Of a stretch of 64,000 bases of DNA, positions 44,524 through 56,544 are shown in pieces. The position numbers and the translations under genes were made by a program. The notes below the pieces were generated by a model that saw nothing but the letters and a program-made list of their open reading frames with translations, was not told where the DNA came from and searched no databases. Location: positions 4,650,001-4,714,000 of the forward strand of contig JAGTWJ010000001.1 in assembly GCA_020064725.1 (NCBI GenBank), written 5' to 3'. How positions within the stretch are numbered: position 1 is the first letter of the stretch; each line of letters starts with the position of its first letter. Source of the DNA: Drechslerella dactyloides. Its lineage: Eukaryota; Ascomycota; Orbiliomycetes; Orbiliales; Orbiliaceae.

Positions 44524-47500
44524 ATCGATCGATCATATCGTTGATCTCGATGCTAATCGACCCGGGATTGGAATGAGGGCGTTACTGACGACACTACTTT
44601 CCTAGGTCAATTTTCTCAAAGAAGAGTCGTCAGTGCAGTTAGCGGTTTCTCATGTCTCGGCCGTTGGGATGGCGAGTGCGAGTTCCTGCTATTAAGTTAG
44701 TGGTCGAGCTTGCTACATCTCGTCGTCTCAGCGGCTTGGTCTGGACGTTGCTCGCAGCTTTCGTCAATTATAGATCCTGCTGTTAACTCAGTGGTCGATC
44801 GCCTCTGCTTGCACGGACGGGCCGCGGATGGAGGGTTTACGGAGGGGAAGGTCATGAGACCTGCGGTCTTCGTTTACGAGGATCGCACGTCGGAGGCTCG
44901 AACCTCTGCAAGCCTAACTGTGCTGCCTCGCGCCGGTTCAGGTTAACTCCCCATCCGGGGGCATGGGGAATGGTGCAGTAAACGTCTGGTAGGTCAACTA
45001 ACAGTAGGGTGCGAAACATGTCGGTGCTGGTGGTGGTCGCCGTACGTACCTGCCTACCATCAAGTTCATGTAAGTTAGAACTTAACCGCCAGTTGAGCTT
45101 CGATCTGTCTCTCACAGGATCATTTGCTGACTCGACTGAATATAGGAAAGAGGCCGCCTCGGCAAGAAGCGACGGCGTGTGTGTGGGCGTGGGCGTCTGG
45201 GGAGAAGGTAAGAATGACAGCCCTAACCTCATACTGACGTTGATACGGAAAACTTGAAACCGACGCTAACGAAGATGCTGTGATGCAGAGACGCCCCGTC
45301 ATTACGATTACATCCAAACTTCCGGCCGTTCGCTTTTCGTTTTGTTTGTTTTATTTCTTTTTTTGTTTTAGTTTTTTTTCTTCAATTTGATTTTAGTTTA
45401 TACCATCCCGTCGAGTCTCCTCGTAAATGCCGTTGCGTCGACGTCCTGCAGTCAGCGTGACCAGCTCAAGTTTGCATTCCACGACACTCAATCGCATTAA
45501 GTAACGTTAACATCAGCGCAGCCGTCACTCTCCCACGGCCGCGCACAGATCTCCGAACTCCACCCAGGCCGTCCAGCTACCCCCGACTTTTTCGCCTCCC
45601 CCATACTCCCCGGACCGCAATTCGAAGCTAGGTAGTTAGTCCCACAAATCACATATCTTGAGCTCTCCATCCGCACCTACATATTCGGCTGCCTTCCTTC
45701 TCCGTCCAGGAACCAAGAGGACACACCCATGTCGTTTCGCGCAGGTTTGCGAAACAATCAGAGCACGTCGGACGTCGTCTGGTCAGCTACTACTTACCAC
45801 CTGCGCTGTTTGCCCGATGCTGTTATTTGCTGCCTAATCGAGCGATTGATTCGATTCCAGCTGTTTCTGAGATCCGTCTGGTCGACCCTCGCAAACTAGA
45901 TCCCCAATCTTTGTCTGCCAGACGAAGATTTCTCTTGAAATAGCTGTTGCTATTCATACTTCGATGGGCAAGAGGCCAACAAGACAGACTGATTGCAAGG
46001 ACGTGAGAATAAATGCGAGAAATGCAGGTATACTCTACCATCCTAGCAAACGGACTAAAGGTCGTTCTGCAGCATGCATGTGTCGACTCGGTCGTCGGCC
46101 TATGCGTGGGGGGTCAAATTGGTCGAGCCAGCTCTCCGCAGACCTGGTTCTGTCCGAGTTTCTTCAAGACTCGAGCCCTGCAAGCTCGCTGCACCCTCGA
46201 GCTCTGAGCATGTGCCCGTCCAGTTGCATGAATGAATGTATTAATATTGTCTTTTATGTCGATTGCAAGGTACATATTACATATACCCGTGTATGGTGTC
46301 TTGTACCACTTGACTGATTCGATTCTTCCTTGCTCGCCCGTGCATGCACCTTATCTGTCTGCTGAAACATACGTACGAACCGTGTGAAAAAGCAAAAGAG
46401 CAGATCTACAGCCATCGATTCTAGATGCGACACGTCTCGATGTGGGTATCTGTGGAGCAACGGCGGGCGATTCGAATGGCGCCGCCTTCGAATCAAGCAT
46501 GCGAGTCGTCGGCGCAGCCATCTGCGAGCGCCGACGGGTGAACAATCAAGGCAGTTGATCTAATTTCGCGCAGCAAGCTAGCTTCTGAACGGCAGATGCA
46601 GACAGACAGACAGACAAGCCGGCCGTCGACACGTTGAAGAGGCGGTTGGGAAACCCGAGAGAACTCACCTCCCTCAGCTCCTCGATCCTGCAACTTGGAG
46701 TCGTAAATATCCCTCACAGCGGCTGGGCCGCAGGCAGGCCAGCGTGGATGTCGACATGTTTCCGACGACGACTGGACGATAAGAAAGAAAGGAAAACAAA
46801 AGGATTGACCAAGGAATGCACAGGAATGCAGGAGTGGATTGAAGAGTTCCTATATCGGCGACGGCCCAATGATGAGCGGATGACGATATCCGGTCGTAAT
46901 GCTCCAACCCGTCCGAACGAGAAGAACTCGGAACAAGCCAGCCCGCCAGCCCATGTCTTGCATGGATGAAGATGTGTACGTCCGTACGTATAGACATACA
47001 TGCGTACATATATTGCATATGCTTCCATGCCAGGTACAAACGCTGGTCTAAGGCGTACATACGCCTGTATGTACGGAAATGTCAGGCGTTTGCAAGAAAG
47101 AAATGTGCATCGATGGCCGTGGGCTTGATCCGGGGGGGTAATGTATAATGTACTGAGCAGGTGGGATGTCATGATCGATTGATTATATGGGCATGATATT
47201 ATATTATCACCCACGAGTCGATCGAGTGGGGGGCCTGGGGAACCAGCAGACGCATGAGATACGTCTGTACCCCAAGTCCCACGTAAGGGTTAACGAACAA
47301 AATTAGTTGGACGTTGCACTTATCCCTGTGAAAATCATGATTGCATTGATCAAAGATTGACTTGGTCGTTTTAGACGAGTCCAGTCATCGGCAGCCTGGG
47401 CATTCGCTTGCTGGCGATGCAGAAGTTAGTATCGACGCCGGGTGCAAAAGTCCGTCGGACAGGATTTCCGAAGGCTCGAAAACTAAGCTAAGTAGTGTAC

Positions 47501-50500
47501 CCGTGGCTGTGCCTTCCGCCCGTTGCTCGGCGTTTGGGGCAAATTAACGAGCCCGTTCGCCAACAGGCCGCTCAATGCAAGCCGAAAACATGAACGCCAA
47601 CTGCACTCACAACCCTCTAGCAAGTCGTGTCGTATACACGAAAATGTATCAAGTAGGTAACTTGCCGGCCCCCCAATTGTGAACAGCGCTCGGACGGCGA
47701 CAGCGACAGGAATGCAGTCCAGCAAGGGCCGTCAACATATAGATACGAACCACGTCATCGGGAAGACAATATCACCGAGCCGATAAGCTGGCCGAGCATG
47801 AGCCGAGCACCTGGCGACTCCAAGTATACTAGTAAGCTGTCCGTGAAGCATGTATCGTATGTATGCAGTATGTATGTTTGCGCAGACTCGTGCAGGCAGA
47901 CGGACTACTTCGGGCACCCCCGTCTCGAGCTAAGCTAAGGTTAGCGAGCTTACCTCTTCCGTCCGGTTACGTTGTATATGCACATATCTTTCACGTTGTC
48001 ACGTCTGGGTGGATTACACTCGCTGTTTCATGCTTCCTGCGATCACATCTAGGGAATAATGATCACGAGGGCGTTCTGTAGCTCCGTTTAGATCCATTTT
48101 CTTCCTTCGTGGACCCAATTGACCGGCCCAGTGGCTCTTTGGCCTCTGTAGAACGTTGCTTCTGGGGTACATGATATCCAAGCCGTAAGATGTAAGTAGT
48201 ACACACATAGCCCGGCAAGCTGACCGATGCAGTTCATGGATGTATGCCGGACGGATGGCCAGCTAGCCCATGGCACCCAGCTTGCCGGGCGGTCGTTGCT
48301 GACCCGTCGACCATGGATGGGAATTGGCAAACTACCTGCCGTGCTTGCATGTGTTCACGACATGATCGACTTCAGCTTCCCCGACTAATCGCATTCTGCG
48401 GTATCTAGGCACGATGGGTATGCGAAACTAATTTCTCGCCGCGTCGACAGGAGCGTACTTGGCTTCGTTTAATTGAGCAATCGGGGCGCATGTATCTACA
48501 TTTTGCTGCATTGCTAAGTTTAGCTCGTAAAATTCGCGACTATTAATTGGGGAATTCCAAGAGACACCTCAGAAAAAGGATCCGTGCTCGCGCATGTATG
48601 GTCGTAGACGCAGATGCAGGAATTCAAAAACGAGCCGTGATTATCGTTACAAGTGATAGATTTTTTCTCTGGGTTTCTTTGCTTTTCTTGGCTTCGCCCT
48701 TCGGCCTTCTCGATTTTATGCACAGAGTTGCTAGTCCTTCCCACCAGGGATGCATGGCGTCTCCATGGGGAGCCACATATTTCTTCAACTTGGAATCTGC
48801 AGTGTTTGTCCACAATTCCAAGCGATCCAGGCAGTGATACATGATATCCAATGATATGGGCACAGGTCCGGTACCGGTACGAACCTAGAGAGCGCTATCA
48901 CATCGTATCCCCGTTTTGCATATGCGGCACCGCCGCCACGTTAGGGATCTTGGGAATCCTGCTCGTTCTTCAATTTTTTTTTTGTGTTTGCGCTCTCAAG
49001 AGTATACTTGTAACCCGTGGTTTCGTTTCTTTTTCCGCACTAACTCGGATAGTGCAGGCGGTGCTCTCGGGCTCTAGCTCTCCCCTTTCTGTCGAAATGT
49101 CGTGAATTCTCGAGATTGCTGATCCGATTGAGTCGTGTCGCTTGTAGACGGATTCATCTTTTCTTTTCGGCAAGAGCACATCTACAATGGAGATAGCAGA
49201 CGTTGCAGAGCTAGTGCTGAAGGGAAGGCCGGCCAATTATACACCAGCAAGTTTCATTATCAGGTGAGACGTTCTGGATTTCTCTGGCCCACAACTCAGC
49301 GTGTCTGGATACACAGGAGTATTGGTTCGACTAGGGGGTGGTCACCGAGATTCGGTGACGGGCTTTTCACGAACTAGCTAAGGGGTGGCGTGTAGGTGGT
49401 GTCTCATATATAAAGGCTGCCTTTCGCGCCGTGCACTAGGCGAACCTTCACATCCTGTGTAGGCATAACAGATCTTAAGAACACCAAGGCTCTCAAGACT
49501 CTTGTCCTATCTCGTTTTTCTGGGGTGTTCCATTGCAATCCCGAAACTACAGGTCCCACTGCATTCCCAAGGCCAGCCGCGCGAGCAAGCAAATTTTGCC
49601 AGCTATCACGCACGTTGTCTTCCGTCGGACATCCATTCCCAACAAGCCGGCCGGCACTTACGCAGATATAGTGCTGCTTCGGGTCCGTCGCGCGTCGGTG
49701 ACTGTTTTTTTTTTTTTCCTTTGCGTCGGATTATACGGAGTATAACCATTATAAGACCACGCGGCCTTCTTTTTTTTGTTCCGTCCGTTCGGCTTTCAGT
49801 CGGCCCGAGAATTAATTGCGATATCTCCTGTTTGCGCCGTGCCTAAAAAAAACCAACCTACCTCGTCCACTGTTTGACTTTCGTCATTTCTCGAACCGTC
49901 GATTCGTAATAGCTCTCTTTGAAGAGCCGGTACCCGTTTACTCCCTTGAGGATAGCCAGTGGACCAACGTGCTCACTGGGCTGGACAAGGTTTCAAAGCC
50001 AAGCGGTAGAGCCGTTTGCGACATTCCTAAGCCGGTTCGTGCGTTGATACTAAGCCCAATTATATCCGGGGGACGTAGGCTGGGGTTGGTTCCGCAGATC
50101 TGTAAGCTACATCCACTCCTTCCGGTGACTTTCGAGGTTGCTAGGGTGTATATAAGACCGGGCTCGCGCTCGACCCTCACCTCTATCGATCACTCGACCC
50201 CAATTGGAGTTCTCCTGACACTAAACACCAGTTTTTTCTTTTCAGTCCTGTCGATATCGGTGAACGGTGGAGATCGGTAACCCAATCTCTCGATTACACA
50301 ACCTCATCTGGGAAGCTCCCACCGTCGGATCTGTTTTCGGTAAGCTCGGGCCCACTCTCCCCAACGCAACATCCGACGGGTGCACGCGGCAACACTGTTG
50401 CAGATTCGATTCGAGGCTGTGATGGCTGTGATCCAGCAGCCGTGCGGCATGATAATCCTACGAGAGCTTTGCTAATGCCATGTCTTCTTGCTGCAGGTTC

Positions 50501-50788
50501 GATTCAGGTCCGGTCTCGATCATTTCGACTCCGATCCCTCTCGAGGTCCCTTTCATGCATTCCAAGGAAGGCAGACCCGACGTTAGATTGGATTACCTGG
50601 CTCCGTCAGCCCAACGGCCTCCCTAAGAGCATCATCACCCCATCGATCGTTATCATACATACCAGTTCTTATCAGCTCTATCTTTCGAGCTAGCTCAGCG
50701 CCAGCCGGACCAATTGTGACCGTTTCTCCTGCGTGTCCCTGCACCTCATTTCACTTGCAAGGCTTCCCGCACAGACATAAAGTCAGCA
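44524..50788. other. 6.3 kb region without a supportable gene
   Basis: No frame shows a family motif or conserved splice structure. Features are T-rich tracts at 45340-45400, CATGCATG-like stretches, and poly-T runs at about 48974-48983 and 49706-49718. The longest frames (46714-47214 and 46674-47060 minus, 49816-50280 plus) overlap others and lack support. The last kilobase is CT-rich and is likely promoter and leader of the gene at 50789. Non-coding RNA cannot be excluded. Confidence 0.5.
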
Positions 50789-52074
50789 ATGGCCGCTACA
50801 ACCATCGCAATGCCCACTCTTACCGTTCCCGACTACGAGCGGCCCATCGTCATCCTCAACTGCGACCCATCGCGTCCTCCATCCTCACATTCTCTGCGTC
50901 GTTCCATGTCCGAGGAGAGCCTCAACAAGATCACACTCCCTATCAGCCGCGAGGTTCCTTTCTTCTTCACCAACATGCCGCCGTCCCCTGCACGCACGCC
51001 TCCAATCGACCCCCTGCAGCAGGTGGAGCAAACGCCAACGTATCTCGCCGACCGGATCGTGCCAGTCAACGTCTCCATCGCTGACTTGACCCAGCCTGCT
51101 ACCAACGAATCGGAGTCGTCCTCTGCTAACAGGGATGATGTTGACGAGTACATCCAGCAGACGGCAGACATTCTGTCGTCGACGATGAAAGAGCTGCAGA
51201 ACATGGGGCTTAGCGAGGATGGCGGTGCTGAAGACATTATCGCGGCCAACCTTCGTCTGTTGAAGACACTGAAGGACCGGCATGCGGCGTTGGATAAGGT
51301 TGAGCATGAGGTTCGACAGGGTCGATCTCGATCTTCGGGGCCGTACCAGAGCATGCACCGTTCGGTAAGTTAACTCAATCCGGTCCATCCAAGGGTAACC
51401 GCTGGGTAGCAGAGGTTAGATGATGAAGGCTAACATGATTGATAGATCATCTTTGACACACCTGGGTTTACGCCCCCGCAGAACTCGAGGATTACCTTCA
51501 AAGATACCGCTCGTCGCAATAGTGATGATATGGATGGTCTTAGCACTATCTCTGTTGAGTGGACTAAGGGGAAGGAGGAGAGGTTGATTGAGCTGCAAGA
51601 GAAGCTCAAGTCTGCCAACCGCAACTGGAGCGAAGATCAGAACTATTACCTTGAAGAGGTACGTTTATTTCAAGTCCCTCGCTTAGATTAGCTGAAAGTC
51701 AGCTAGGAATTCCCAGCAAGCTAACTTCTTTTCATCAACCTTACAGTTAGAGCAGCTTCAAGAAGAGAGAAGGAAGCATAAGAAGAAGCTCAAGATGGAG
51801 AAGAGGAGCAGTGTCAAAATGGAAAGGTCACTAAGCCTGTCGCAAGAGCGAGAAAGACGTAGCAGCACGAGCACCAGCCGTGAGAGGGTACGTTCACACA
51901 CCACCCACCCTTCGCTGAGGGACTAATTACACATGACATCACGCTAACACTCTTTCCCTCCAGGCCTCTTCTACGGAAAACAAGCGGCGACGCTCCCTTG
52001 GCTTCGTCCCCAAGCCCATGGTGAGGACCTCCTCGTCGAACAGCTTCTTCGACCGGATCTTCCGAAGCAAATAA
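50789..52074 (+). CDS. coiled-coil protein of unknown function, 346 aa
   Basis: Four exons, 50789-51364, 51446-51658, 51747-51887 and 51964-52074, all with GTAAGT/GTACGT donors and in-frame (phase 0) joins. The N-terminal part has RPIVILNCDPSRPPSSHSLRRSMSEESL, a Ser/Pro-rich segment with possible phosphosites. Residues about 125-185 form a predicted helix (DEYIQQTADILSSTMKELQNMG and LRLLKTLKDRHAALDKVEHEV). Exon 2 contains IIFDTPGFTPPQNSRITFKD. Exons 2-3 form a charged coiled coil (GKEERLIELQEKLKSANRNW, then LEQLQEERRKHKKKLKMEKR). The C-terminus is Ser/Arg-rich and ends SSSNSFFDRIFRSK. No family is recognised; cytoskeletal or scaffold roles fit the composition, but that is inference. All four joins at phase 0 with canonical sites make the gene solid. 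Confidence 0.8.
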
Positions 52075-55000
52075 ATGGAACAATTCCGCGGCGATTACTG
52101 CCTCCTCCGAGGCCAGCTCTTTTCATCTCTCTATACAGTATCTTTCCTGATCATATACACTTTCCTTCTTACGACATAACGGCCGAAAAGTACAGCGGTT
52201 GCATTCGATGCTCTGGAGATTCTTGCCCTCTGTTGCCTGTTTGTTTGCCTATCTCAGGCTCTCTGTCTGCCTATTCATTTGTGTGCTTCTTGATTTTACA
52301 AGCGGAATATGATACCACTGCAATGCGCATTCTCGGGGCTCCACCGTCGGTCCTCGTTTCATCATACAATTTCTACTGTTTAATAACTCTGATTTCTTAC
52401 ATGCATCGTCGTTCGTCTTCCTTATTTCGTTTTTACAACAGAGCAGCGGTCAACTGGGTTTACCGGTCTCGTGCAAAATCAACTCTTCTCTCACGTTTCT
52501 GACTACTAGTATACTATACCTGAACTGATACTTGCTCACGTCTGTGACTACCGTCGTACCGCTGCTTCTCCGTGCTTATGCTTGTGATCAATGGGTCCCG
52601 GGAACACCCGCGGTCGCGAAATATCACCCTAGCTATAACATGTAAACGAGGGTTAAACCCGGTGCATGCGTAATGCGGGGAGACATGTATGCCATGTACC
52701 TGTACTAGTTCCATAGCTAACGTAGCGTCTAGAAACGCCGCACCGGGGTCCATGCATTTTATCAAAGAACACTATATGCTTTGTCACACCCGACGGACTC
52801 ACCGATCCCCAACAGCTGGCGGAGTCGCCTATGCTTCAGTGACGCGCGGAAGCACGCATGGACTGGTCAAATGATTATCGCGTGGAACGAAGCGTAGTAT
52901 GGACATGCACGTGTGCGCACTTGAATATGTATTCTCGGGTTAGTCTCGTTCTCGGGTTGAATATGTCAGCGTCGTGTTCGGCCTAGACCTGAATCAAGCT
53001 ACGGCTGCGCTGCAACCGTCACATATACGGCGTTCCCGAGACTAATCACGCATAGGTGCATGGCAATTCGAATATTCCCGAGACTAATGGCATTACAGGA
53101 AGTCAAAACGCTTAAAACTCAACTTGGTTCGGTAACACAACGATCCCGTCTTCAGATTTTCGGTTGGCTAATATAATAAGTACATTTACTTAAGTAACGT
53201 GGATATAACAACGGTGATTATAGGATGAAAAACCCTTAGGTAGCACATCCGCATAAATACTGCAGAAATTATTGTGTTCATGGAAATATAGTATGTTTAT
53301 AAACGAAGCCAGTGTATTATAATATACTGCTAAGTCCTTAGTCATCAGCCCAAAACCTTAGCTTATAAAGTGAGCTGCACAATCGCGTAATGTCCAATCT
53401 ATAATATCCCTCGTCTCAAACATCAGCCGGGCCGTTACTAGTCTACCGTGAGTTCGGGAACTATAAGTGATACAAGCACAGAGTTTGGCGTGCTTATTCG
53501 CAGCACTGGAAACCCGCACGCGGGTATCATGCCGGGGCCCGGGGAGCTAGCGTCCCGAAACCAGCATGGGTGATCAATGTCAAGACTGGTGTAGCATATA
53601 GCCATGCCTCTGGAGGGGCTCCGAATAGTCTCGGGGGCTCCGAACCATTCTTGTGTCGCTCTATGTTTCAACCGATCTATCTTCATGCGGTGTAACCCGC
53701 AATTAATTGTCAAGCGAGTGAGAAGCAGAGAATTAGATTAAAGCGTGCTGAACGCGGGGTTTTCTAGACCAAAACCGGTGGACGGGTGTGCGCTTCGGTA
53801 AACGGGATATCATGCGGTATCCATGCATTCCGTCCGATGCATGAGCGGTTAACGGGCACTTTATAGGTTGTTTGGGTGGATCATTGACTGTGCACTCGAT
53901 TGAGCGGGGTGAACGTTCGAACGTGCCGTCGGTCTTTGTCCGGTAGCGGTTGGCTGAGATTGGCAGAGGTCGCGTAGCACGTGGGCATAACGGATATGAT
54001 TGATTGTAGAAGCTTTCAAATTTCATGCCAGTCAATATGAGGCTCAACCAACCAATTGATATGTAGTCAATGTCGATAGAGAGCTCTCCGACTCGGCTGT
54101 TGCACACGTTACACACGTTGCGAAGCTGGGCACTGAATGCGAATGCTGATAACTAAGTACCTAGGTACGCTACGGGTCTATTGGTTACCGCAGAGATGAC
54201 ATCACGATTGATATACAGCTTAAAATCCGGGACCGATTATTCAGTAAAGCAAGCATTTGTCACATGAGAATAAATCAGCAGCATTTTTTTAATATCTCGG
54301 GTGCATCGTGTCGTACGTTGCAATTGGTAAGCCGAAGGAAACCACGCATCTTGGCGGACCGTGCGTTGCTGCCGCGTTGTCGGCTGTTGCGAATTGGCTC
54401 GCGAATTGGCTTGGGACAAACAGGCCCGAATTGGGACAAAGACTGGTGACAAACCACTCGGAACGCGAGGTTTCAAGACAACCTTCACGACAGCTGCCTC
54501 GACACCCATGCTCGGACCATCGCTACAGCAGCCAAGAGCGCACTAACAAAAAAGCACGGCCGCCACCCGCCGACAGACTCGATGAGCAGCGATGGTGAGC
54601 ACGTGCAAGTACAAATCCGGCAGCTGCTGCGAAGTCGACAGGCATCGAATCGGGTTTCAGCTGCTAAGCTCCACCTGCAAGCTCCGAGCTTCATTCGAGC
54701 ATCGATCGGCTCTCCAGGCATACAGCCCATGGACGGGCGCGGCGCTGAAAGAAATGCGCCGGCCGTGTACCGGGACTTAGCTATCTTGAACACGGTTCTC
54801 TGCTACGGCACGCTGTTGCTTATGCGATGATCCAAAAGATACAAGGGGAATTCCCAGGTCGCCACGACTAGGACTTTCAGCGAAATCTGGGAATTCCACA
54901 CGAGTAGTCGGCCACCTGACATCTGACTATGCCGAATTCGGGGCCGACAGCGCGGGATGATAAGAAACCGCTGGTATGACAAGGAAGAGGGGACAAACCC

Positions 55001-56544
55001 GGCTCTCGCGAGCTGCTCATCAAAGCTTCAACATTCCCGATGTCGTTTCGGGTGCTTGGCCAAGACTCGTAGTCCGTCGAGCTATCGAGTCGGTATCATA
55101 CTTGAGGCAGCCGCCTAATCCGTCAGACCAATGAGAATACCGTCAGCCTGAGGGTTTAACGAGTGGTGGGCGAGCTGGTGCCAACTGAAGGTCTTGGCCT
55201 TGCGCGTGCTGAAAAGTGGGCGAAAAAAATAATTAAGGTCGGTCTAGCGGTGGGGGTCTCGTTTCCGCACAGATGTCGGCTTGCTTTCCAATCGAATCCG
55301 CTGGCTGTTCTGGTGATCAAGGGAGCGCAAAAAAAAAAAATTGGAACTTGCACTTTGCCCCTGGCGAAAAAGGAGTCGCAGAGAAAACATTCACCCATCT
55401 TCTTGCAACCGGCCTGAATGGTACTTTTCCGTGAGAATTAACAGCGGAGAAATATAATAATACAGATGCAAGAATCATTGCTTTGGAAAAGCGGGGATGC
55501 ATCCCATATTTATTTCGCTCCAGCCTCGGTTTCTCTCGAAAGCGCTTCCTCTTGCCGTTTCGTCCATTATCTACTGTCGCTAGCGGCGGCGTTCTCACTC
55601 GCCCGATAACGTGGCACAACCATTAGCTCGCCCGACTCGCATTAGAACTCGAGAGGGGTTTCCTCCTTTCGACTCCTGCTTATCAGCCTGCTTGGTCGCC
55701 GTCCTTTCATGATCGCCGACCACTCTTTTCAATTGTTACGCATCGCATTCTCGAAAGTCCCCAGATTATTCCTGACAGTTTAACGCACGTAATCCCGTTC
55801 GCTCCCAGGTACCGTGAGGCTCTTGACAGGGTCTTGATTCAGATCGGATCCCACACCAGGCACCGCCTTCGCCGCTGGGCCTAGAGTTTCAGGAAAAAGA
55901 GGGCTTGCAAGCTCCGTTTGTCTACCCTGACGGCTGCGAAGCACCCGGATGATCACGAAGGTTTTCCACTCACACGACCGCGAACTCCACGGGGAGCTGG
56001 ACCTCGCAAGCCTTCGCGCTCGAGCTGAACTTGTCGCTGCTGACAAAAATTCGTTTGTCACCGAAATACTCTTTCGTGTTTGATTCGGGTTGAGGTATGT
56101 CGCCTGCGTCGGCCTTTTTTTCTTGTTGGCACGATCTCGATCCCGATGTTTACGGCAACTAGCAATTACTCGTACGTAACAACCATGCTAATCACCCAAT
56201 GGAAATTGCAATACGCAGCAGCACATACTAGCACATCATCACCAACCGGCCGGTTCCAGAACAATACCTGATTCCTGAGCTATCGGCATACTGAGTTATC
56301 CACACTGTGTAACGCCAGTTTCTCCCCGTTTTCTGCGGCAGCTCGGGTTTAGCGCTTGCAGCGTCAGGGGAGTTTTTTCGGGGCCAGACAATAGGCGGGC
56401 GTATTGTGTGAGAAATCCGCCGAAGAGACATCGTATCGCGGTGCATACGGCTGGCTCGCCGCCCCGCTTGCAAGGTGCATGTCAGGTCTACCGGCGCAGT
56501 CGCACGCTGAATTTATCGCTCCTCGATACGTCCGATCGTCCACG
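52075..56544. other. 4.5 kb region without a supportable gene
   Basis: 3' flank of the coiled-coil gene and upstream region of the Zn2Cys6 gene. 52.9-53.1 kb carries a cluster of direct and inverted repeats. 53.1-53.4 kb is AT-rich. Short frames on both strands (such as 53733-54116 and 55780-56061, minus) lack motifs. Confidence 0.5.
52923..53088. repeat. cluster of short direct and inverted repeats
   Basis: TTCTCGGGTT occurs twice (52932-52941 and 52949-52958), flanked on each side by GAATATGT. TTCCCGAGACTAAT occurs twice (53033-53046 and 53075-53088) and is largely the reverse complement of the TTAGTCTCG/TCTCGGG part of the first pair. The arrangement could form stem-loops, or be a remnant of a small non-autonomous element. 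No coding frame and no clear target-site duplication is seen. Confidence 0.6.

Noticed and set aside
44878..44905. TΨC-arm-like GAGGTTCGAGCCTC on the minus strand
   Set aside because: It pairs as a small stem, but no acceptor, D or anticodon arms can be drawn and no T-run terminator follows, so it is not called a tRNA.
49816..50280. 154-codon plus-strand frame
   Set aside because: No recognisable domain and no ATG with good context. It lies in the T-rich and CT-rich lead-in to the gene at 50789.
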